DNA from: Nitrospirota bacterium
GTDB lineage: Bacteria > Nitrospirota > Thermodesulfovibrionia > Thermodesulfovibrionales > SM23-35
Reading direction: 5' to 3'
DNA: 7,225 bases
NCBI GenBank assembly: GCA_018262395.1
Contig: JAGSYM010000057.1
Location: 1 to 7,225, forward strand
The stretch's first letter is position 1; each line of letters begins with the position of its first letter. Both the position numbers and the translations under genes were made by a program. The notes under the pieces were generated by a model that worked only from the letters and a program-made list of their open reading frames with translations, did not search any database and was not told the origin of the DNA. Shown here piece after piece: positions 1 through 5,281 of this stretch.

Positions 1-577
1 TGTCATGGGTCCCAAAAGAGTGAAGGGAATACAGTCACGTATTGTTGGAAGTACAACCAAATCGGTCTCTATCAATTCTCCCAAACCGGTCCTCGTTATT
101 AAACCTCCTCTGCAGGAAGTGCTTAAAACAATGAAAATACTTTTCCCGACAGACGGCTCTGAATACGCACGGAAGGCGGGAGAAATATTAGCGTTACTCC
201 CATTTCATGATACGACGGAAATAACCATACTCCATGTGATCACGCCGGCTTTTTATGATATTCCCGAAAAGTTCAAAACGAAAATGGACACAGGAATGAA
301 GGAAGATGTGAAAAGTCTTATGGATAAGGCGGTTGAGGACTCCGAAGAGATATTTGCACAGACGATAAATTACCTTAATAAACGTTTTTCACATTTTAAT
401 TCGCTGACAAAGGTTGGGGATCCTACGGATGAAATTCTGCAAACCGCATATGAATTACAACCGGACATTATTGCAATTGGCAGCAAGGGAATGGGAGGAT
501 TCAGAGGAATAATCGGCAGCATATCACGATATATTCTCAGTGTTGCTGAATGCTCTGTCCTCATAGGAAAAACTTAA
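1..577 (+). CDS. Tandem universal stress protein (UspA family), 5' end outside window
   Basis: The frame is open to the left edge, so the ATG at 5 is probably internal. The first ~34 visible residues are the tail of one Usp domain: a degenerate nucleotide loop (GPKR, nine residues, then GST) followed by the usual closing strand PVLVIKPP. A second, complete Usp domain begins near residue 43 (MKILFPTDGSEYARK) and ends at the stop. Its nucleotide loop is G-S-K-G, eight residues, then G-S (residues 159-172), one residue shorter than the common G-2x-G-9x-G(S/T) form. Usp domains of this type bind ATP or AMP, dimerise in the cytoplasm and are linked to stress survival; the client process cannot be told from sequence. 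The Met at 131 could suggest a separate single-domain gene, but the in-frame upstream Usp tail argues for a two-domain protein. The family call is firm; the role is not. Confidence 0.9.
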   Translation, partial: VMGPKRVKGIQSRIVGSTTKSVSINSPKPVLVIKPPLQEVLKTMKILFPTDGSEYARKAGEILALLPFHDTTEITILHVITPAFYDIPEKFKTKMDTGMKEDVKSLMDKAVEDSEEIFAQTINYLNKRFSHFNSLTKVGDPTDEILQTAYELQPDIIAIGSKGMGGFRGIIGSISRYILSVAECSVLIGKT

Positions 578-582
578 CCCAT

Positions 583-738
583 ACCCACAAAGTGCAGACA
601 TTGCTCGGGAAATTATTTAACTCGATGATTTGATTAAAATATGTTTCATTGCTCGCTGGATAAAAATGTTCACAAAACCGTCAATGAGAGGTACGTTATG
701 GTATCGAAAAATAAATTTTCTCACAAAATCTGCACTTT
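583..738. repeat. Degenerate inverted-repeat element, long copy
   Basis: A perfect 10-base inverted repeat (AAAGTGCAGA at 589-598, TCTGCACTTT at 729-738) frames about 130 AT-rich bases. Both ends recur in the same orientation at 4094-4150: the left end (583-606) matches 22 of 24 bases and the right end (716-738) matches 23 of 23. This looks like the ends of an insertion sequence or a MITE whose interior has decayed. In the right half, a frame reading RYVMVSKNKFSHKICTF runs into the terminal repeat and could be the end of a lost transposase; that is speculation. No clear target-site duplication is visible. The element fills most of the gap between the Usp gene and the dehydrogenase gene and may carry the latter's promoter. 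Confidence 0.6.
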
Positions 739-774
739 TCAAATGTTCTTACGGATTAAAATTCTGGGGAAATC

Positions 775-1713
775 ATGGTGGGAATAGAAACCACCGTTGA
801 CACGATGAATATTGCGATTCTTGGCGCTCCCGGTTGTGTAGGGCAGAGCCTCGTAAAAAAGTTGCTCGAAAATCCGGAGTTCACGATCACTGCATCATAC
901 AGGACGGAACGTGAAATCCCGAACAATATCCGAAACGGCCGGCTTGTCTGGAAGCAGGTCAATCTTCTTGATCCCGTTAGTGCGGAGAATTTTCTCCAGG
1001 GAGCCAGTGTAGTAATCTATCTTATTCATTCCCTGGGCGCAAAGAATTTTGAAGAGCTTGATATCCAATTGGCTCATGCTGCCGGAGCTGCTGCACAGCA
1101 TGTTGGGGTAAGGAAAATCATATACCTTGGGGGAATAATCCCTGAAGGGCAAACAGCATCCCCCCACTTAACGAGCAGAATGAAAACAGGACAGGCACTT
1201 GCTTCTTATGGTATTCCGGTTGGGGAAGTCCGTGCGAGTATTCTTCTAGAGACCTGCAGCGCTTCCTATCTTATCGTTTATCACCTTGCCAAACGACTGC
1301 CGGTCATGATTACACCGCAGTGGCTCAATGCTCTCTGCGCGCCCATTTCACTTGATGATGCAGCAAGTTGTATTGCGGCTTTAGTTCTCAGGGATATCGA
1401 TGGACACGAGATTTTCGAAATAGGTTCTGACGTTGTCCGTTATCGTGATCTTCTTTCACTCTGCGGCAACTCAATACGTGGTACAAAGAATGTTATTATC
1501 CCGGTTCCATTCTTTGCGATAGACCTTTCTGCCCGTTGGATAGAATTGATCACAGGGGTACCCAACAGTGTTGGAGTCGCTCTTGCAGAAGGCTTGAGAA
1601 CAAATACTATTCCGTCCAAAAACCGATTCAAAGAGGTTACCGGGAGAGACCCAATCCCGCTGGAAACCGTCCTGTTTAATCTTGCAGAAAAAATGAAGAG
1701 CAGCAGAAGGTGA
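775..1713 (+). CDS. NAD(P)-binding atypical short-chain dehydrogenase (NmrA/YbjT-like)
   Basis: The protein has 312 residues with a Rossmann dinucleotide motif G-A-P-G-C-V-G at residues 17-23, preceded by the first strand MNIAIL. Next comes the strand ending VVIYLIHSLG, then VRKIIYLGGIIPEG, and a later SRMKTGQAL...GIPVGEVRASILL segment, as in atypical SDRs with an NmrA/YbjT-like fold. I do not see a clear classical Y-x-x-x-K catalytic pair, so activity is uncertain; relatives are oxidoreductases, redox sensors or quinone-related proteins, and the substrate is unknown. The C-terminal half (NRFKEVTGRDPIPLETVLFNLAEK) resembles that of related proteins. The ATG at 775 is preceded by TGGGGA (765-770). 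The ATG at 805 would begin exactly at MNIAILGAPG and suits the fold better, but has no ribosome site. The gene converges on the GNAT gene, with 6 bases between stops, so there is no room for a separate terminator. Confidence 0.82.
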   Translation: MVGIETTVDTMNIAILGAPGCVGQSLVKKLLENPEFTITASYRTEREIPNNIRNGRLVWKQVNLLDPVSAENFLQGASVVIYLIHSLGAKNFEELDIQLAHAAGAAAQHVGVRKIIYLGGIIPEGQTASPHLTSRMKTGQALASYGIPVGEVRASILLETCSASYLIVYHLAKRLPVMITPQWLNALCAPISLDDAASCIAALVLRDIDGHEIFEIGSDVVRYRDLLSLCGNSIRGTKNVIIPVPFFAIDLSARWIELITGVPNSVGVALAEGLRTNTIPSKNRFKEVTGRDPIPLETVLFNLAEKMKSSRR

Positions 1714-1719
1714 AAATCC

Positions 1720-2211
1720 TCAGATAAATTTCTGCATCCAAATTACATCGAATGTTTTTCCGTGTTTCTGGCCGATACTTTTGAACCTTCCGCATTCAGC
1801 AAAGGCATGTTTTTTATGAAACTCTATGCTTTCCTCATTGAGTGAGGAAATGCTCGCGAGCAAAGCTTTTATCCCCATTCTCTTAGCATCAGCAATGAGA
1901 GTATTCAAAAGGAGCCCTCCCAATCCTTTATGCGTGAATTCCTGTTTAATAAAATATCCGACCTCTGCAATGCCCTGAAAAACATCTGATGGATGGAAAT
2001 TTTTTAATAAACCGAACCCGATTACTTCTCGATCAACATTCTCAAGGACGTAAAATGCATTACCATATGCAATATCCTTAAAGTTGTCAAAAAAATCGGC
2101 CCCCACTTTTTTCTCAAAAAACGCAGCAAAACTATTTTCAATGTAATAGTTAAAAATATCGATTACTGTATTTCTGTCTTCGTCTGTGACCGGCCTGATG
2201 GTATAGTCCAT
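1720..2211 (-). CDS. GNAT acetyltransferase, phosphinothricin acetyltransferase-like
   Basis: A 163-residue protein starting MDYTIRPVTDEDR. It shows the GNAT order: an N-terminal strand and helix, E-V-G-Y-F-I at residues 83-88, the acetyl-CoA loop H-K-G-L-G-G at 94-99, then ISSLNEESIEFHKKHAF (121-137). The closing pattern G-x-K-x-G-x-x-x-D-V-x-x-M-Q-K (147-161) is typical of the PAT/MnaT branch, whose members N-acetylate phosphinothricin, methionine sulfone or similar small amines. The true substrate here is unknown. The start at 2211 is chosen because its A is the last base of the upstream TAA (TAATG), indicating translational coupling. A longer in-frame start at 2262 would run 51 bases back into the upstream gene and adds residues the family does not have. 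It is the last gene of the photolyase operon. Confidence 0.88.
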   Translation of the reverse strand: MDYTIRPVTDEDRNTVIDIFNYYIENSFAAFFEKKVGADFFDNFKDIAYGNAFYVLENVDREVIGFGLLKNFHPSDVFQGIAEVGYFIKQEFTHKGLGGLLLNTLIADAKRMGIKALLASISSLNEESIEFHKKHAFAECGRFKSIGQKHGKTFDVIWMQKFI

Positions 2212-2699
2212 TACCTTTTCTTCATTATCGAAACGTGCTGAAATTTTGTAACATGGATGCAATCTGTTATTTCAACCAGGATCAAAGCTGTTTCTGGTGA
2301 AGATATGATTTTTTTGAGGCGTGCATGTTTTTTTGCAAATATCCCAGCCAGCCTCGTCCAATTCTTACCCCTTCTGACGAGATGCGCATTCCCTAAAAGC
2401 GTTACAGACTCAGCGCTCATGTAGTCCCGGGCAGAATTTGTTCGCGTATCAATAAGGAGAGAAACCCGCTTGTTTTGCTGCATGTTCTTATACTTGCGCG
2501 TAGATTTTGGTGTGATAAAAATAAGGCCTTGTATGTCCGGTGTCAGTGCAAAGGCTATCAGTGAAGTATACGGCTGTCCGGCAAATTCTGTTGCAAGCAC
2601 TGCATGAAGCTGTATTTCATCAAGGATGAGGAGCCTGTCAGGAATAAACATTTTCCCCTGCGTGACTTTATCAGGAATTACGGTCCGGTATCGGTTCAT
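2211..2699 (-). CDS. Pyridoxamine 5'-phosphate oxidase-like split-barrel flavoprotein
   Basis: 162 residues. The middle carries the pattern of FMN-binding split-barrel proteins: an N-terminal helix (LDEIQLHAVLAT), then strands reading GQPYTSLIAFAL and GLIFITPKSTRKYKNMQQNKRVSLLID, where the K-x-x-N-x-x-x-x-x-x-V-S-L segment is the part that usually contacts flavin phosphate, followed by ESVTLLGNAHLV and a short helical end. Members bind FMN, F420 or haem; many are uncharacterised, and true PNP oxidase function is doubtful because the protein is short. The start at 2699 lies 10 bases beyond the photolyase stop, and its TAA overlaps the ATG of the GNAT gene. No strong ribosome site is visible, so translation probably depends on the upstream gene. 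A role next to photolyase, such as flavin or deazaflavin redox chemistry, is conceivable but only inferred. Confidence 0.8.
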   Translation of the reverse strand: MNRYRTVIPDKVTQGKMFIPDRLLILDEIQLHAVLATEFAGQPYTSLIAFALTPDIQGLIFITPKSTRKYKNMQQNKRVSLLIDTRTNSARDYMSAESVTLLGNAHLVRRGKNWTRLAGIFAKKHARLKKIISSPETALILVEITDCIHVTKFQHVSIMKKR

Positions 2700-2709
2700 A
2701 TCAATTCAT

Positions 2710-4059
2710 TCATTTGAGACTTTTTTGTACATATGCTATATATTTTTTCACATCGAATTTCGATTTGCAACCCTGATAGCTCATATACCGTATCTTACCG
2801 AAGATGTGACGCTCACCCCATGCGCGGTCGTGCACTCCCCCAATACTCCAGGCGATGCCTGCATACCCGTTTGGATCCCTCCCGTCAAGCTCGTATTTGT
2901 CATTGAGATAAATTGCGACCGCCATAGCCTGTTCAGGCGACTCGGTCCATTCAAGAATTTTTTTTGCCCAGTACATTCTCAGGTAACCGTGCATTTTGCC
3001 CCTTTCCCTCATTTCCATCTGAGCAGCATTCCAGAGATCATCATGTGTCAGCGCACACTCAAATTCATCGGAAGTATAAAGATATTCTCTTTTGTCCTCC
3101 CGATGTTCATGGAGTGTTTTTTTCGCCCATTCAGGAAATGCCTCAAATTTATCATAACCATCAGTATAGAAACAGAAATTGTCGGCGAGTTCCCTGCGGA
3201 TGATAAGCTCTTCGAGAAAAGCCTCCCTGGCATTTTTGTCGATATGGGATTCTGATACTTCAAGGGCAATCCTCTGGGCTGAAATTTGGCCGAAATGCAC
3301 GTAGGGGGATAAATTTGACTGGCCGTCTTCTGTTGGGTCGTTTCGCTGAACAGGATACGATGATAACTTTTTTTGAATAAAATCCTTGAGCAGACGGGAA
3401 GCTGCATTCTCTCCCGGTTTTATCCAATTGATCTCAGGGATATACGTGACTCGGAGGGTTTGTATACTTCCTGCCCAGTCAGGTCGGGTCACTGCATCTC
3501 TCCAGGGGACAGTGTGTTTTTTGAGCTGCGGAAATTCATCAAGAAATTCTGTAAGGACCCGATGGATTTTTGGTCTGATCGTATACGCACCGAACTCCCG
3601 CTTTGATGATGCTATCCAGCAGGGGACGATATTATGTGCATCAACTTCATAAACGGGGATATCGGTTTTCTTTATGACAGCATCTGACCATTTTCTCTTA
3701 ACACTCAAGGGATCGAAATCCTTGACCAAAGCAGATATCCTGAATTTCCGGATGAATTTTGGTATCTCGTCCTCCGGGAGACCGGCGAGCAGGAAAAACG
3801 GGATATTTTTTTTCGCAAGATTTACCTCAACTTCGGAAAGTCCTTTCAGCATAAAACGATACTGCCTTGTTGTTGCACCAAGGAAATCGGGCGCAAGACA
3901 AAAAATTACACAGAGTGGAATGCCCTGTTTCAAGGCAAGACTCTGAGCGAATAAAAGTGCCCAATTATCATGCACTCTCTGGTCACGGCTCATCCATAAG
4001 GCAACAGGCCCAAAGTTGACTGAGCCGTCCTTCAAAATCCGAACCCGCTTGCTGTTCAT
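2710..4059 (-). CDS. phr: Class II CPD photolyase (deoxyribodipyrimidine photo-lyase)
   Basis: 449 residues; repairs cyclobutane pyrimidine dimers with blue/near-UV light using FADH-. The N-terminus has the class II antenna-domain motif WMSRDQR (residues 22-28), followed by QYRFMLKGLSEVE, VDAHNIVPCW (139-148) and RPKIHRVL. The FAD-binding half shows NDPTEDGQSNLSPYVHFGQIS (240-260), WNAAQMEM, KMHGYLRMYWAKKILEW with the conserved Trp residues, and the class II signature YELDGRDPNGYAGIAWSIGG...HDRAWGER ending near 417. It follows the Methanosarcina mazei enzyme as I remember it from end to end, including MN.KR.R at the start, which is why I place the start at 4059. A longer frame to 4119 would translate part of the repeat element and is rejected. 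There is no ribosome site; a TAAATAG stretch on the minus strand near 4088-4094 could drive a nearly leaderless message. First gene of a three-gene operon. Confidence 0.97.
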   Translation of the reverse strand: MNSKRVRILKDGSVNFGPVALWMSRDQRVHDNWALLFAQSLALKQGIPLCVIFCLAPDFLGATTRQYRFMLKGLSEVEVNLAKKNIPFFLLAGLPEDEIPKFIRKFRISALVKDFDPLSVKRKWSDAVIKKTDIPVYEVDAHNIVPCWIASSKREFGAYTIRPKIHRVLTEFLDEFPQLKKHTVPWRDAVTRPDWAGSIQTLRVTYIPEINWIKPGENAASRLLKDFIQKKLSSYPVQRNDPTEDGQSNLSPYVHFGQISAQRIALEVSESHIDKNAREAFLEELIIRRELADNFCFYTDGYDKFEAFPEWAKKTLHEHREDKREYLYTSDEFECALTHDDLWNAAQMEMRERGKMHGYLRMYWAKKILEWTESPEQAMAVAIYLNDKYELDGRDPNGYAGIAWSIGGVHDRAWGERHIFGKIRYMSYQGCKSKFDVKKYIAYVQKSLK

Positions 4060-4093
4060 GTCATGAAGTTTTTTATAAGGATGACTACTATTT

Positions 4094-4150
4094 ACCCAAA
4101 AAGTGCAGACATTGTTCAAAAAATAATTTTTCTCACAAAATCTGCACTTT
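4094..4150. repeat. Degenerate inverted-repeat element, short copy
   Basis: The same 10-base inverted repeat as at 589-738 (AAAGTGCAGA at 4100-4109, TCTGCACTTT at 4141-4150), here with only 31 bases between the arms. The left end (4094-4117) matches 22 of 24 bases of the longer copy and the right end (4128-4150) matches 23 of 23, in the same orientation. It looks like the same element with almost the whole interior deleted, or a minimal MITE. It lies between the photolyase start and the promoter of the 52-residue gene, so it may influence either promoter. Confidence 0.6.
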
Positions 4151-4176
4151 GAAAATGCAGTTATTGGTCTCAGTTA

Positions 4177-4195
4177 TATAGTATACTGTACTATA
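4177..4195. promoter_or_regulatory. Palindromic operator candidate
   Basis: TATAGTA (4177-4183) and TACTATA (4189-4195) form a 7-base perfect inverted repeat around a 5-base spacer. The right arm shares bases 4192-4195 with the TATA box of the next gene. A dimeric repressor bound here would block TBP binding. The regulator is not identifiable from this window. Confidence 0.5.
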
Positions 4196-4199
4196 AATA
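4192..4199 (+). promoter_or_regulatory. Archaeal TATA box
   Basis: TATAAATA, a near-perfect archaeal TATA box. Its centre is about 26 bases upstream of the ATG at 4222. Archaeal transcription usually starts 25-27 bases downstream of the box centre, so the message would begin at or within a base or two of that ATG. This agrees with the lack of a ribosome-binding site in front of it. Confidence 0.7.
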
Positions 4200-4221
4200 C
4201 TAATGATCAGGCAGCTGAAGT

Positions 4222-4380
4222 ATGTGTGCTGACAAAGGTCCAAACGCAAGAGCGGTATTAGATAACCTGAAAAGCCCGATACCTTTTGTCCGGAAGATCT
4301 GGCTCGTCATAAAAAATTCTGCGCGCAAAATAAGAATGATGCAAAACTGCTGCGGACACCCGGGGGAACCCGGCTGCTGA
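4222..4380 (+). CDS. Small protein with C-terminal CCGHPGEPGC motif
   Basis: A 52-residue basic protein, not recognised as a named family. It begins MCADKGPNARAVLDNL, has a short hydrophobic stretch around residues 20-30 (IPFVRKIWLVI) that is too brief and too charged to be a sure membrane segment, then a basic run (KNSARKIR), and ends in CCGHPGEPGC (residues 43-52). Three Cys and one His close together suggest metal or Fe-S binding or a redox role; this is inference. I believe small proteins ending in CCGNxGxPGC-like motifs occur in other archaea and bacteria, but I cannot name a domain. Support for a real gene: a well-placed TATA box with leaderless spacing, a palindrome over that box, a purposeful-looking C-terminus, and a hairpin just after the stop. 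It stands alone between the photolyase and mgsA genes. Confidence 0.68.
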   Translation: MCADKGPNARAVLDNLKSPIPFVRKIWLVIKNSARKIRMMQNCCGHPGEPGC

Positions 4381-4391
4381 ATGAAATAACT

Positions 4392-4411
4392 ATCTCACCG
4401 GTTGGTGAGAT
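4392..4411. terminator. Hairpin between convergent genes
   Basis: ATCTCACC (4392-4399) and GGTGAGAT (4404-4411) pair perfectly as an 8-base stem with a GGTT loop. It lies 11 bases after the stop of the 52-residue gene and 15 bases beyond the mgsA stop on the other strand, so it could serve both. There is no long T tract on either side, so a function in termination or in protecting the 3' end is only likely, not shown. Confidence 0.45.
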
Positions 4412-4426
4412 GGCGAAAACATACTC

Positions 4427-4897
4427 TTACTCCGGATGTTCCTTTTGGAATCTTTCCCTGTAATCCCGGTAATTAGGAACGAAGCGCTCATATTCACCCA
4501 TCATTAACGGAGAAGAGATCATAAAATCAGCCGAAGACCGGTTGCAGGCAACGGGAATATTCCAGACTACTGCTATTCTCAGGAGTGCTTTTACGTCGGG
4601 ATCGTGGGGGTGAGGCTCAAGAGGATCCCAGAAAAAAATGATAAAATCAATCTCTCCCTCTGCGATTTTCGCACCTATCTGCTGGTCGCCGCCCAATGGA
4701 CCGCTCTGAAGCTTGTTGATCTCGACTCCGAGGGCCTTCTCAAGAAGGCTTCCTGTTGTCCCGGTCGCATACAGTTCATGCTGTGCGAGAAGTTCCTTGT
4801 TAAAGGTTGCCCATTCAAGCAGATCAGTTTTCTTATTATCGTGTGCGACAAGAGCTATTTTCTTCTTTTCAGTCATTGCAAGTTTTTTATATCCCAT
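4427..4897 (-). CDS. mgsA: Methylglyoxal synthase
   Basis: 156 residues (E. coli 152). Converts dihydroxyacetone phosphate to methylglyoxal and phosphate in the cytoplasm. The family core is complete: [66 protein letters not shown]. With the start at 4897, Asp20, Asp71, Asp91, His98 and Asp101 fall at the same numbers as the catalytic and active-site residues of the E. coli enzyme. The start is fixed by AGGAGG at 4905-4910, seven bases upstream; a longer frame from 4984 has no such signal. The gene is divergent from pheA and convergent with the 52-residue gene. It is mainly a bacterial family, so lateral transfer is possible. In methanogens methylglyoxal also has a proposed role in making 6-deoxy-5-ketofructose 1-phosphate for aromatic amino acid synthesis, which would fit the pheA neighbour. 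Confidence 0.96.
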   Translation of the reverse strand: MGYKKLAMTEKKKIALVAHDNKKTDLLEWATFNKELLAQHELYATGTTGSLLEKALGVEINKLQSGPLGGDQQIGAKIAEGEIDFIIFFWDPLEPHPHDPDVKALLRIAVVWNIPVACNRSSADFMISSPLMMGEYERFVPNYRDYRERFQKEHPE

Positions 4898-4904
4898 ACT
4901 CTGT

Positions 4905-4910
4905 CCTCCT
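4905..4910 (-). promoter_or_regulatory. Ribosome-binding site of mgsA
   Basis: AGGAGG on the minus strand, seven bases before the ATG at 4897. It decides the mgsA start and is the strongest Shine-Dalgarno sequence in the window, unlike the apparently leaderless starts of the two genes to its left. Confidence 0.85.
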
Positions 4911-5025
4911 ATCTGATAGTTTAGCTGAATTCTCAAGAGTTTGTTTGCCGCAGAGTTCTTCATTCTATCTTCGGCAGTCTTCAAACCCGCTCAAATACAA
5001 TATCTACCATTATGGTTAATAACAA

Positions 5026-5075
5026 GTTGCTGAAAAAGTATTTTAAAGTGTCTTTATGGGGACTTTTTCATCAAC
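5026..5075. repeat. Cruciform-like inverted repeat
   Basis: GTTGCTGAAAAAGT (5026-5039) and ACTTTTTCATCAAC (5062-5075) pair over 14 bases with one mismatch. Inside, TAAAG (5044-5048) and CTTTA (5052-5056) form a second short stem. The whole looks like two fused IS ends or a tiny MITE. It is unrelated in sequence to the AAAGTGCAGA elements. A bidirectional terminator is less likely, since both flanking genes point away from it. Confidence 0.5.
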
Positions 5076-5212
5076 CTGACACATGATGTTGATTACATGC
5101 CTTGCGGAAGGAAGACGTTGCTGAATCTATGGGCATCTCTGTATTAACGCAACGGATCAACTCAGCCAGACGATTGAAAAAATGCGCAGGAATGAGTAAT
5201 ATTAATCTCTAA
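5076..5212 (+). pseudogene. Possible remnant of a DUF134-type HTH protein
   Basis: No intact gene, but one frame (5102 onward) reads LRKEDVAESMGIS then VLTQRINSARRLKK before a stop at 5210-5212. This resembles the helix-turn-helix of DUF134 proteins as I remember it (L-x-Q-E-E-A-A-E-R-M-G-V-S, then TFQRIL-SARKK), with about two residues missing in the turn. In a different frame just upstream, HDVDYM (5082-5099) could match the preceding part, implying a frameshift near 5100. The normal N-terminal portion is absent; the fragment starts immediately after the cruciform element, as if a rearrangement there removed it. This rests on recalled family patterns and could be chance. Confidence 0.35.
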
Positions 5213-5281
5213 ATATCAGAGGGGGAAGATCAAGCTTCTTGATTAATCAGAGAAATATGAGAATCATGGCTGAACAAACGT

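Noticed and set aside
641..787. A 48-codon frame with an ATG at 641 running through the right end of the first repeat element.
   Set aside because: It overlaps the start of the dehydrogenase gene, has no ribosome site, and part of it is repeat sequence. At most it preserves the tail of a lost transposase.
2626..3255. A long plus-strand open frame (about 209 codons) opposite the photolyase gene.
   Set aside because: It lies antisense to a confidently identified enzyme and its translation has no recognisable domain; it is a shadow of photolyase codon use.
4898..4984. A 29-residue N-terminal extension of methylglyoxal synthase from an ATG at 4984.
   Set aside because: The strong AGGAGG site lies inside it and points to the ATG at 4897, which also gives the normal family length and E. 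coli residue numbering.
5215..5252. ATCAGAG occurs twice (5215-5221 and 5246-5252) upstream of pheA, with a small ATCAAG/CTTGAT stem between them.
   Set aside because: Seven-base direct repeats and a six-base stem in an AT-rich gap are too short to claim an operator without comparison to relatives.
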